Positions 9,622 through 19,593 of a DNA stretch of 64,000 nt are shown here, one piece after another. A model generated the notes under the pieces. That model was not told the origin of the DNA. It was given only the letters and a program-made list of their open reading frames with translations, and ran no database searches. The stretch comes from Nageia nagi. Taxonomy: Eukaryota; Pinophyta. The DNA lies in the NCBI GenBank assembly GCA_050084985.1, contig JBITNC010000001.1, forward strand, positions 38,626,001 through 38,690,000, given 5' to 3'. The first letter of the stretch is position 1; each line of letters starts with the position of its first letter. A program made the position numbers and the translations under genes.

Positions 9622-11784
9622 CTACCAAATAATGCCTCCAGAGGGCCTGGAGCTCCCACTGGTGCTAGCTTCATTCTGTCGTCCCTTCGACTGTCCTTCC
9701 GATATTTTAATTCTTTTTGTCATGTGCCCCTGGGCAAATAGTATTCCGGTATTATGCTGTGGCATAGGGTTCTTATATATTCCCAACTTTTCATTATCTG
9801 TGTGTATTGGAGCCTTCCTCTTTTCTTCCGGCTTATTGAATGATATAGCTTTCTTATCCACTAAATCTTGAATAACATCTTTGAATTTTCGACATTCACA
9901 CGTTTTATGACCATGACTCCTGTGATATCTACAAAACCCTCCTGTAGTTCTTGTGTTTCTTTGATTTATTGGTGGTAATTGAACTAAACCTCTTTGCACG
10001 AATGATTGCAACAACTCCTCATGATCTTTAGTAACTTTAGCATATACTTTAGAGGTTCTTTGTTTCGTGAGTTCTTGTGACTCTTTACTTGCTACCACTG
10101 TAGCAATCACCTTGGCTGGTATTGGTTTTTCGTCTTTCTTATGCCCCCATAAACCAATTTTCACCAAGTGTCTCTCCTTCTGAATCATAGATGACATCAT
10201 TTCTACAAGGGGTTGTTCTAAGTAATTGAAAAATTCGAGTAGTACCTCATCTCTTAATGATTTTATCAACATTTGTTTCAACTCTTTTTCACTCAACACT
10301 ATATGCATAGCCACTTTTTTCCAAGCCACTACAAACTCTTCAAATGACTGACTCTCCCCTTGTCTCATTCTAGCCAAATCCACGATAGCAGGTTTTTTCT
10401 TTATGTTGTGCTGATACTGATCCAAGAATGCTTGTTTTAATTGTTTATAGCTGGTAATACTTCGGTCTTCTAAGTCATAAAACCATTCTAAAGCTTCTTC
10501 CCCTAAACTAAGCTGAAATAACCTGGCTAACATATCCTCATCCCAAAGATGTCTATATGCTGCATCTTCAAAGATCGTAATGTGCATCCTTGGATCACTT
10601 ACACCATCGTATTTGCTGAATTTGATATCTTTTCCTTCCCATTTTCTTCCTCTAATTCTTGCACATAAAGGGTGGTTTTCCATTAAATATTCATTTGCTC
10701 TTTCATCATGTAATAATGTCAACTTTTTGAGCTGTTCTGCCATTACTTGAAGCTGGGCCATTCTTAGTTCTGTTATTTCCTTTTGCCTTTGTTTTTCTGT
10801 GTCATCTTGATCCGACTTCTCTTCTAGGGTTTCACATCCTCCTGTCTCTTCTTCCTTCTCACAATCTGATGCTCCTGGGGCAAATCTTAAATTCTGTTCC
10901 CTCCATTCCTGTACTAGCTGCATTTCTAGTTCTCTCATGACAATCTCTTTTGTGCATGGTTGCGATTTGTGATAAGACTCTGTGCTGATAACCTTTCTTA
11001 CCTCTGCTTCTTTAATCTCCTTCTCTCGATCTGACCAAAAGGGGTATGCATCAACCAATCTCTGTGCTGTAGAGTCCATTTCAGGTTCTGTCCTTAACTC
11101 ATTATCTAATTCTTCATCAACATGTATCACTTCCTCTTCATCTGAGTATTCATGATTCGTTTCTTCCTGCATATCCACTTCACACTTTCCAACACATTCA
11201 ACAAGGGTTAGAGGTACTATAGACTCACACATATTTGTCTTAATATTCCTAGGAGTGGAAATTTGTTGATTAAAGCATGACACATGACATTTTTCACTAT
11301 TTTCTATAATAGTCATGGTTGGTTTGATAAAAGATGCCCTAATAACTGATGTGAAATTATTGGTAGTCCTAAATTTCCATAAATAGTGAAAAGAATATGC
11401 CGTACTAGTATCTATAGCAAATTTGTAAAATATCCCAAAATCTTTTATAAATTGCTGTACTAACCTAAGTTTTTCCTCAGTAAGGTTCCAGCTATTGAAT
11501 CTATTAGGTCGATATAGGACTATTGACAATTCTTTTTTTAATATTTGGTTAATACTTCCTAAGGTTTCGCCATCGGAACTATCATTATCTTCGGAATCAC
11601 CATGATAGGATTCCTCATCCGGGAGTTTATCTTTAATTATCCAAGGAGCACTTTCCTTATTTAGTCTAGCACTTTTTCTAGTTGGCTCGGCTCCTTTCCA
11701 TGTTTTTCTTTTTCTTTTATTTTGTTCAGGCGATGATTGGACTAATGAAGGATAATCTGACAATTCATTTATATCTCTACCCAT
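9622..11784 (-). CDS. gag: Gag polyprotein of element 2 (intact, 720 aa)
   Basis: This is the longest open frame in the window. It starts with ATG 40 bases after the 5' LTR and ends at TGA/TAA-side position 9622. Layout: a basic N-terminus (KRKRKTWKGAEPTRKSARL, a possible nuclear signal), an acidic middle (about 205-235), a helical Gln/Leu-rich segment (about 330-362), and a Retrotrans_gag-type capsid region (about 400-500, with LARLFQLSLGEEALEWFYDL, LKQAFLDQYQ and RMRQGESQSFEEFVVAWKK). Near 617-632 is CRYHRSHGHKTCEC, the CxxHxxxGHxTxxC form seen in Tat/Athila-type gags in place of a classical zinc knuckle. The C-terminus is low-complexity. Gag packages RNA into virus-like particles in the cytoplasm. 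Being intact with no pol suggests recent trans-mobilisation. The frame stops before any protease. Confidence 0.9.
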   Translation of the reverse strand: MGRDINELSDYPSLVQSSPEQNKRKRKTWKGAEPTRKSARLNKESAPWIIKDKLPDEESYHGDSEDNDSSDGETLGSINQILKKELSIVLYRPNRFNSWNLTEEKLRLVQQFIKDFGIFYKFAIDTSTAYSFHYLWKFRTTNNFTSVIRASFIKPTMTIIENSEKCHVSCFNQQISTPRNIKTNMCESIVPLTLVECVGKCEVDMQEETNHEYSDEEEVIHVDEELDNELRTEPEMDSTAQRLVDAYPFWSDREKEIKEAEVRKVISTESYHKSQPCTKEIVMRELEMQLVQEWREQNLRFAPGASDCEKEEETGGCETLEEKSDQDDTEKQRQKEITELRMAQLQVMAEQLKKLTLLHDERANEYLMENHPLCARIRGRKWEGKDIKFSKYDGVSDPRMHITIFEDAAYRHLWDEDMLARLFQLSLGEEALEWFYDLEDRSITSYKQLKQAFLDQYQHNIKKKPAIVDLARMRQGESQSFEEFVVAWKKVAMHIVLSEKELKQMLIKSLRDEVLLEFFNYLEQPLVEMMSSMIQKERHLVKIGLWGHKKDEKPIPAKVIATVVASKESQELTKQRTSKVYAKVTKDHEELLQSFVQRGLVQLPPINQRNTRTTGGFCRYHRSHGHKTCECRKFKDVIQDLVDKKAISFNKPEEKRKAPIHTDNEKLGIYKNPMPQHNTGILFAQGHMTKRIKISEGQSKGRQNEASTSGSSRPSGGIIW

Positions 11785-11800
11785 TATTGAATTAGAAAGC

Positions 11801-11822
11801 GTGTTTCACGTCGGGTTCACCA
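11801..11822 (-). promoter_or_regulatory. Primer-binding site of element 2
   Basis: Two bases after the 5' LTR the - strand reads TGGTGAACCCGACGTGAAAC. Its complement ends ...GGGTTCACCA, as expected for the 3' end of a tRNA. I cannot name the tRNA with certainty. Confidence 0.7.
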
Positions 11823-11824
11823 AA

Positions 11825-12698
11825 TGTTTACAAATAAAAATTGAGAATGCAAATAAATAGGGGGTTATCTACAAACTCAATATTATCTGTATTCTAGCTA
11901 CGGATAGCAATTTATTCTAGATACACAATGAACAACATATAACTATTCAGAAATGTAAATATAACCAACCAAGACCGTGATTTGTGTACTTACCTCACAG
12001 AACGTACCTGACAACGGAAGACGTAGATATGAGCGATGCACTGATGATAAGCTACCTTTCCAACAGCGTCGCAACCTGTAATGATGCCAAAAGAGGACCG
12101 CGGGCGGTCCGTTTCAGTAATATAAGAGCGCCAGCGGTGTTCTTCCGTTCACAAAGGAGCGCCGACGGCCTTATCTTGATAGCTTTGACCTCTCAGTTAG
12201 GTCCAGTTCTTCAGTATAGATATCTCAGATAGCAGTATAATATCAGAATTGATCGCAGATGTCAGGATAGCTCGCGCAAGGAAGCACACAAACCACAGCC
12301 TTGTAGGCGGTACCAAGAGATACCTTAGGGGGTAGCCACTTACAAGACCATACGCGGGATCATGTGTATCCTTGTTGTTGTGGACTTACTATTAGATCCC
12401 TTATTTATATAGATATAGGTAATACCGCCCATAGGTCGGCGTGCATCCACATAAATAAGGTTAATTCACAAGATTTAAGATAAATACATCAATAAACAAG
12501 ATAATTCACACAATACTCAAGATATACCATGCAATATTCAAGACAATTTATGTAATATTCAAAATAACCCATGCAATATTCCCATTCAAGCCAAACATTG
12601 ATATTATCACTTTTATCCATTCAAGACATATAGTTAAGCCAAGCATATTTCATTAATTTATTGATTTAAAAGCATAAAATCATTTTTATGTGTTAACA
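11825..12698 (-). repeat. Element 2 LTR (5' LTR in transcript sense), 874 bp
   Basis: Same length as the other LTR and about 99.4% identical to it. The five differences I find are A/G or C/T. It carries the same palindrome trio at 12095-12170. Confidence 0.95.
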
Positions 12699-12703
12699 GG
12701 AAG
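12699..12703. repeat. Target-site duplication of element 2 (right), GGAAG
   Basis: Second copy of the duplicated target. Removing one copy restores the reading frame of the extra ORF of element 1. Confidence 0.9.
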
Positions 12704-14711
12704 TGAGTTTAGGCCATGTGAATGGTGATGGCAAATTAGGAAGTGGTGGAAGGGTTGGTGATGGTGGGGATGAAGCAACGGTGATGGAAGGTGAATAAGA
12801 TGAAATGGGGATGACTGCCAGAGGTGGAATAATTACCAAGAGACCAGAAGAAATAATAGAGATAGGAGGAGAAATAAGAGAAGAAAGCATACCTGTGGGA
12901 GTGGAGCTCCTCTTTCTTTTCCTTGGCAACTAAGGAGCTTTTGCAACCTTTCTCTTTGCTATATAGACTTTCCCCTACTTTTTTCCCACTTCTTGGGAAG
13001 TCTCTGGAGTGGTTTTTCTGGCTTCTTCACTAACTTGCTCTTCGGGGATAGGGGTTTGAGCTACCTTTGACTGTTGTTGCTACTCCTCTCCACTAAAACT
13101 TGCTAAAGAATCATCTGATGAGACATCTGTAGGATGCTTAATATACCACATCTCCTCAAATTTGTCATCCAAATCGAACTCCAAAGGGAAAGCTTATTTC
13201 CAGACTCAACTCTGTATTGTACAAATGTCACAATTTTCTCTTCACTCCACCTCTGCCTCCTTAGGGTAGTCAGGGATGCTTTTGAGATGGAGTCCATCTT
13301 AGGGTCAAAATTGGCTTTCTTCTCATAAAAGCTCATCCATGGAGGTGATAAATCTTTTACAAGCAAGTTCCAGGGCATCACTTGGTCTTGACCTGCTGGG
13401 TTTCTCCACTGCTTGAACTCTGGCCTTATATCTACCTTGAAGCCTGGAGGATTAGGATGGCTTCTCAACTTCTTGCCAAAAATATCCTCTAGGTCATATA
13501 ACAAAAATTGGTTTATTTTTTTAAGTCTCAGCCCTAGAAGCTTTTGTTCTAGACCCTCGCTTCCACCCCTACTCTGCAACACCAAATCGTGGACCCTAAG
13601 TGGGAGGCTATAAGTGACCCTCTTCTTCGCCGTTGTCCCATACTTGGCATCTATGTAGTCCATCTACCTGGTGAACTCCATGCTAAAAACCCAATCTATG
13701 ACATGAATAGGTAGGAAAAATGGAGCCCATAAAAAACCATACAACCTTATGAAAGTCCCCTCCTCAGTAAAAAACCAATCTCCTATCTCACCATGTGGCA
13801 TCCTGAGGTATAGTAAGGAGGCCACCGATAACCTTGGGATTGCCAGAGCCATTAAACTCATTACTAGAAATAAAAAATGCTCTACAAAATTGTAATAATC
13901 AGCTCCTATTCTAACCTCCTCATTCCATTTATCTATAGATTTGAGGGACCCATCCTCACTTTACTTATTCAGGGTCATTTGAGAAAAATAATCAGAATTC
14001 TGATGAATGAATAACCAAATTAGGTATGAGATGAAAGCAAAATGGGAACCTTCCTCTATTCTTCGTAACTGCTTGAAGATCCCATTTGAAATAGTAATTG
14101 ACCAGTCATAAATAATGGGGGATCTAGGGTGGGATATCAAATATGCTATGGTCAGCTTGCTCAGGGAAATATATCTATCAGATTGCTCTCCTGTAGCAAT
14201 TGATAACATGGACAGTAACAATTGGGCATGTGTGTTAAAACTAGCTAGCAAGACTTCTAACTGAGGGACCTATTTGAAACTCATTGCACCCTCTGCATTC
14301 TTATTTAGCCAAGCTAGAAGATTTTTTTTCAAATTAGCACTTGGCCTTGTATCCCAATTCACTGCCATGGGAGTGGATTGAGGTGGCGATGGGTTGAAAG
14401 CTTTTTCAATTGAAGGGGGGTCCAGGCTGAGAATAATTTTACTAAGAGGATTTTTGACAGTCCTTGAGGTAGCATCAAACCCCCTTTTTACTAAATCTAC
14501 CAACTCAGGGGCCAGAAAGCATCTATGGGGAACAAAATACATTAACCCTGACCCCATGGGAGCATGTGTAATATGGTTAAAGCTAAAATTTTGGGCACTT
14601 ACCTTTAGCTATGCCCTTAGGATTTTTGTTTTGAGCTATTATTTTGGTGTCTTACAGCAACTCCATCGAATTAATAACTCCTTTAGCAACTTTGGTTTGA
14701 GGGGGGGGCAT
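12699..14711 (-). pseudogene. Element 1 extra ORF, N-terminal part (unknown protein)
   Basis: It starts about 475 bases after the integrase frame, probably at the ATG near 14711 (MPPPQTKVAKGVIN). It reads through several frames broken by stops: 14557-14270 (YFVPHRCFLAPELVDL), 14251-13961, 13861-13664 (FFTEEGTFIRLYGFLWAPFF), 13663-13103, and a Ser/Pro-rich linker at 12929-12704 that begins MPRKRKRSSTPTG. At the nested insertion the frame joins that of 5810 exactly (KLTS then FSSVPL). Together the two parts span about 3.5 kb, near 1170 codons if all stops were reverted. I recognise no catalytic motif. The globular N-terminal half followed by a Pro/Ser linker and coiled coil is not the plan of a retroviral envelope. 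Its role is unknown. Confidence 0.6.
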
Positions 14712-15185
14712 GCTTAATATTCTAAAATACTCTACTTACTCTAATCATTGCTGATAATATTCTATGTTTCTTGCCTTCTGATCTTTAGCTCTCTTATGAA
14801 TCTAAAGTTTGGGTAAATTTGAAATGAACCACCTTTGGCCCTTTTAAAATCAGCTTCAAGGGTTAATGCATTGCCTTTTACTTGTGTGAAATAACTCCAT
14901 CAGTACTTTCATTTATAACAGATCTAATCTTTCATGCTTTTCTTGGAAATCTTGAGATTTGATACTATTGATTTTCTTAAAAACTCCAATTCTATTGGTG
15001 CAAACGTGTTATTTCCATTAATATTTCACTACTATTAAATGACAAACAACAATCACTCTTGCTTAAAATAAATGCACACCACATGCTATTTACAACATGT
15101 ACAAAATCATGTCCTTTTCTGTTCAATCTCCCATGCATGTAGGTTTATAATGCTTTAAATGCTACCAATTTACCAAGATCGATAA

Positions 15186-16320
15186 TTACCACCTGTTCAA
15201 TTTTGCTATTTCAAATGAGTTTTTTCCTGCGCATCTGGCTATCATGTAAGGTCCAGACCATAAGGACTCAAAATTTTTATGTTTCCCTACCTTAGCTCTG
15301 TCTTTATCCCATTTCAATACCAGATCTCCCTCATTAAAATTTTTTGGAGTGGCTTTTCGATTATCAAACCATTTCTTAACTATCTCATTCCTATTTTGCA
15401 AATTTTGATATGATTGATTCCAGAGTTCTTCCAAGTGTAGTAATTCATTCATGTGGACTTGTAGTGGTTCAAAATCTTCCCCATACTCCTATAAAATTTT
15501 CAAAGTTGGAAGCTCAAAATGACTTGGTAATACAGCCCTTTTACTGTACACTAATGTATACAGGCTGGCCTTAATAGCTAGCTTCACTGTGATCCTATCT
15601 ACCCACAACGCCCAATTGAGCTTTTCATGCCAAGTCTGGGGATTATCTTCCACTATTCTTTTGAGAATTCAGATCAAATTCTTATTCATAGACTCAGCCA
15701 GCCCATTACCCTAAGGGTAATAATTCGAAGACATCTTCCAATAGATACCAAACCTCATGGCAAAATCAGTAACCTCTACCCCCACAAATGCTAAGCAATT
15801 ATCTAAAATGATCGTTTGGGGAATACCATACCTAGTGATTAATTTCTCAATAAATTTTAGAATAGTCTTCTGATTTACTTCCTTTACAACCTCTGCTTCT
15901 GCCCATCTGGTGAAAAAGTCTATAGCGATGAGAATGAATTTGTGCCCAAACGATGAATTAGGACTAATAACTCCAATAAAATCCAACCCCCATTGTTGAA
16001 AAGGTTCTTCAGCCTGAATTGGTTCTAGCGGTAATGCTACACTTCTCTTCCTTCCCATGAATCTCTAACATTTCTCACAACTATGGGATTTTACAAAGGC
16101 TTCTTTAAACATAGTAGGCCAATAATATCTAGCTTGGATGATCTTACTCACCATTATGTATCCCAAATAATGACCTCCAGATATTCTAGAATGAAATTCT
16201 TCATTTAGCTTTATTTTCTTTGTCATGGGTATGCATCTCAATAAAACACCATCATGATTCCTTCTATACAGTACTTGATCTATCTCTATGTAATTTTGAG
16301 CATGTATTCTGAACCGCCTC
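15186..16320 (-). pseudogene. Element 1 integrase
   Basis: This inserts the DNA copy into the genome. The N-terminal zinc-binding HHCC region is at about 16230-16065 (H...GGHYLGY..., YYWPTMFKEAF, C..C). The catalytic core follows from 16058: GLDFIGVISPNSSFGHKF, the first Asp in that segment, the second in IILDNCLAFVG, and the Glu in GNGLAESMNK after an in-frame TAG. The C-terminal domain is at 15452-15186 with GDLVLKWDKDRAKVGKH and LWSGPYMIAR. I see no chromodomain. Stops: TAG where families have Gln in C.KCQRF and in YYPQGNG. The DDE residues are preserved but the frame is dead. Confidence 0.85.
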
Positions 16321-16322
16321 CT

Positions 16323-16960
16323 CTAGGACACATTCATGTTAACAGGGAGCTTCTTGGACTCAAAATATCTACTTAATTGATCCATCCAATCATCTGTTGT
16401 GTTCTCATTTCCTAGCTTTAGGGTTTCTTGTTCGATAAAACATATCATCCCTTCATCCGGTGGTGTGGATTTCGCAAGCTGCTCATGAAGTGCTCTTCCT
16501 TTTATGAGCTTGGTAGGCCAAATCTCTACATCATACTTGAGGATTTTCAAAATCCAACTGGGTCTTCCTTCACCAATTTCTCCCTGCATAATGTAAGATC
16601 TAACATCAGGATGAATGGTTAGGATCAAAACCTTACTTTGAGCTACATAATGCTTCAATTTACCAAGAGCTTTAAGAATCACCAATACTTGTTTCTCAAT
16701 AAATGTGTACTTTTCCTCACAATTACTCAAGGTCTGACTGAAAAATGCAATAGGATATTCTTCATTTCTTTCATACCTCTATGTTAAGATAGCTACTACA
16801 CTGGTATCAGAACCATAAGCATACAGAATAAACTCTTTGCTAAAGTCTAGGTTTCTTAGTACATGAGCTTTAGTAATTACCGCCTTGATTTTTTGAAAAG
16901 CTTCTTTACCTTCTTCAGTCCACACAAAAGGAGCATCTTTTTTTAACATCCGGGTGATGG
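16323..16960 (-). pseudogene. Element 1 gypsy-type RNase H
   Basis: The standard Ty3/gypsy RNase H directly follows RT. It shows EGKEAFQKIKAVITKAHVL, FILYAYGSDTS, EEYPIAFFSQTLSNCEEKYT, EKQVLVILKALGKLKHYV and ILKYDVEIWPTKLIKGRAL. The usual DASD motif reads YGSD, so one active-site aspartate may be lost. There is an in-frame TAG near 16783. Confidence 0.8.
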
Positions 16961-16979
16961 GTTTGATAATACTTGAGAA

Positions 16980-17765
16980 ATCCTAAATGAATCTCTTGAC
17001 AAAATTAATCTGACTAAGAAAGGACTACAGGGACTTCTTATTGGATGGAAGAACTAAGTCATTTATCGCTTTAATCCTATCTGGATCAATAGCCCAACCT
17101 TCTTTTGAAATAACATGACCCAGTAATTTCCCCTCATCTACTGCAAAAATTGACTTTTTAGGGTTCAAAGATATGCCATACCTTTTACATTTGATGAAGG
17201 CCTGCTCAAGGTGTTGAACATGTAAATTTTTGTCATGTGAGAAAATAGTAATATCATCAAGATACACCAATACACTCTTGTTTACTAACTCTCTGAAGGC
17301 ATGATCCATAGCTCTTTAGAAAGTAGCTCCTACATTAGATAGTCTGAAAGGCATTCTCTGAAAAGCAAATGTGCCCCATTTAGTTGTAAAAGCTATTTTA
17401 AATTGATCTTCATTTTGGACCCAAACCTGATTATACCCGAAGAAATCATCTATCAAAGAGAACTTTTTAGCACCAGCTACAGTATTTAGTATCTATTCCA
17501 TTGGTGGTAAGGGATAGTGATCTTTCAAAGATACTCTATTAAAGCCCTAGAAATCCACACACAACCTTATCTCACCATTTTTCTTTCGGATAGGCACAAG
17601 ATTAGCTACCCAAGTGGAATGCTTAATGGGATAAATTATCCCAACCTTGTACAATTTCAGAACCTCCTGCTTCATGGCAACTTCAATCTTAGGGTTTATT
17701 GGTCTTTGTTTTTGTCTAACTGGTTTAGCATCATCTATCAACTTCATTGTATGTTTTATCACTGA
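16980..17765 (-). pseudogene. Element 1 reverse transcriptase
   Basis: RVT_1-type polymerase. Motifs in order: KPVRQKQRPINPKIEVAMKQ, ANLVPIRKKNGEIRLCVDF, FSLIDDFFGYNQV, KWGTFAFQRMPF, the catalytic box VYLDDITIFSHD (YxDD intact), and GISLNPKKS...LLGHVISKEG. There are stops after CVDF, in PPME*IL, in ATF*RAM and in SL*SFL. Three of these four stand at positions normally glutamine. It is a recognisable but inactive pol domain. Confidence 0.9.
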
Positions 17766-17769
17766 TCTA

Positions 17770-18185
17770 TCAAAAACCTTTAAATCATCATAAGACCAAG
17801 CAATAACATCAACATATGTTTTGCATAATTGTACAATTTCTTGAATCTATTTTAGAGTATTAGATATACCAATTTTTAATGACTTACCCAGAAAAACTTC
17901 ATGTTCTTTATAGTTATATGGGTTTATATTCATACCTCTTCTTTTTACTTGATCACTCCTATCAAACAATCCTTTGAATGGAATCAAATCCTTAGGGATT
18001 TTATTATTGTTCAGCTGAATTATGTCTTGCTCCTAGAAAACTTTGGAGTCATCTTCACTTACTGCATGACATATAGCTTGTTCTAATAAAAATTGGTTAA
18101 TTTGAGCCTCATCTTAGAACACCAACCAAAAGGAATCGTTATCCAGAATTGATGGCCTAAAAATGAGTTGAACACCCTTCCTCTG
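17770..18185 (-). other. Linker between the two pol blocks of element 1
   Basis: A broken frame of about 140 codons (IPKDLIPFKGLFDRSDQVKR, then VDVIAWSYDDLKVFDRSVIK) leads into RT. The last part is the usual lead-in to gypsy RT. The rest has no known domain. Confidence 0.5.
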
Positions 18186-18189
18186 GAAC

Positions 18190-18590
18190 TAGTCATTGGT
18201 AGGATCAAAATTGGCTCCCATTTGTGCTAAGGTATCAGCTTCTTGGTTGAATTTCCTTAAGACATACTAAATATGTAATGCTTTGAAATGCTCAAACAAA
18301 TCCCAAACCTGATTCTTGTAAGATTTCAAATAATGATGCTTGACTGAACATTTACCTGTCACCTATTTCACGATCAACTCTGAATCCCCTTTGATCTTTA
18401 AACATTGAATTTTCATTTTGATGACTTGTTCTAGTCCAAGGAAAAGAGCTTCATATTCTGCTACATTATTGGAACATAACCAAGTGAGTCTGAAAGAAAA
18501 TTTATATACCTTACCAGTTGGGTTGGTCAAGATAATTCTAGCTTCGGATCCATTTTTGGATTTTGTCCCATCAAAAGACATCTCCCAAAT
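18190..18590 (-). pseudogene. Element 1 extra (archaeal-type) RNase H, located before RT
   Basis: An RVT_3-type RNase H with all four acidic positions: SFDGTKSKNGS (Asp), NNVAEYEALFLGL (Glu), IKGDSELIVK (Asp) and, after a stop, KFNQEADTLAQMGANFDP (Asp). In Tat/Ogre-type elements a second RNase H of this type normally sits between the gypsy RNase H and integrase. Here it lies between protease and RT, and I find nothing like it between 16323 and 16320. It degrades RNA in RNA/DNA hybrids. In-frame stops are present. Confidence 0.8.
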
Positions 18591-18694
18591 TTCATTTCTC
18601 TAGAAATATTCCCTTATGATTTTTAGGATGAAAGATTCTAGTTCTATTAAACAATAATTTCCAAGCTCCAGGTCATAGATAGTGTTGAGCATAC

Positions 18695-19380
18695 TCATAC
18701 TACAAGGGTCTTCAGTTTGCAGTTCTTCCAACAATTCATCTGATTCTTCCAATTCACCAAAGATTGCACAAATCTCCTCCTTTTTCTTACATGAAACTCA
18801 AAAATTTCCTCATTATTCAATCTTACCCTCTTACTTCCATAAGGGATCAAATAATGGGTGTAGTCCATTGCTAGATAACCCCCTATTTTAGCTGTAAATT
18901 CTCTAGATAGACATAGCCCGAATAAAGGGGGCAGCTTAATAACTACAACTTCTTGAGTAATAATTACAGAGGGACACTTATGTATTTTTAGGACTATATC
19001 TTTGGTCACTCCTACCATTTTGATAGGTGTGGAATCTAGTTGTAGTACTCCAATGGATGTTCTTGTCATAGGCAACCCCATCACATTGCACACTGCTTAG
19101 GCATCACAGTAGTAGCTACCCTAGAATCAACCAGACAATTATGAAGTACATATCCCTCAATTTCCAAAGTCATATAAAAAGCCAAAGGTTTGTTCTTTCC
19201 CATCCCTAGATATTTAAATGTCTCAAAAAGATTAAGCACTCTTTCCATTCCTTCATTCAATGCTATAAGAGACGTTTTCAATAAATCAATTTGCCCGAGA
19301 ATTTTTAAGGCTTCAAACAAGGACACTCTTGTAGGAGTTCTCTTTAGCTCCACCATAATGTTGAACTCTAGGATAGTCAA
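18695..19380 (-). pseudogene. Element 1 retropepsin-like protease
   Basis: Two frames in series. The segment GYVLHNCLVDSRVATTVMPK matches the family pattern CLVDSGASxNVMP, but the catalytic Asp-Ser-Gly reads Asp-Ser-Arg. The following TSIGVLQLDSTPIKMVGV and the IIVDVPP-like run (EVVVIKLPPLFGLCLSREF) match the flap and C-terminal part of plant gypsy proteases. A stop or frame change near 19090 separates the parts. It would cleave the Gag-Pol precursor if intact. Confidence 0.75.
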
Positions 19381-19593
19381 AGGTTCACCAATTTTATTTC
19401 TAAATCTATTGGTAAATCTTTCCTGAAGCTATAGAGTATTGTCTTTTCTTTGATGTTTGGTGAGTGAAGGGAACCTTAACTTCCAAAGATTTTGATCACT
19501 GGCTTTAGGCATTGGTTTGGTCTCTAGAAATGGGAATTTTTGGGAAACTATTTCCTTTTCTGGGGTCTTTTCCTTAGAATCAAAAATTACATC

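Larger units (their letters stand above)
5811..12698 (-). mobile_element. Element 2: young gag-only (non-autonomous) gypsy-type LTR retrotransposon
   Basis: This 6.9-kb element is nested in the extra ORF of element 1 with a perfect 5-bp duplication. Its LTRs, 5811-6684 and 11825-12698, are both 874 bp and differ at about five positions, all transitions. In - sense: 5' LTR, primer-binding site, intact 720-codon gag, a 34-nt polypurine run, a GC-richer segment with an opposite-strand gene model and palindromes, three tandem arrays, a polypurine tract and the 3' LTR. No protease, RT, RNase H or integrase can be found, so it must have been mobilised by proteins made elsewhere. This matches the class described in plants as TR-GAG elements. 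The tandem repeats and the antisense ORF downstream of the coding part resemble features known from the Tat lineage. Confidence 0.9.

Noticed and set aside
9632-9871. 79-codon + frame near the gag end
   Set aside because: Complement of the gag C-terminus, which is fully open and has recognisable gag motifs.
4313-14711. A retroviral envelope gene after integrase
   Set aside because: Position fits, but I see no signal peptide, no clear transmembrane segment and no cleavage-site pattern. The coiled coil and Pro/Ser linker suit another role.
16060-16323. Extra RNase H in the usual Tat position between RNase H and integrase
   Set aside because: The interval encodes only the integrase zinc-binding region (GGHYLGY, YYWPT). 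The extra RNase H is upstream of RT.
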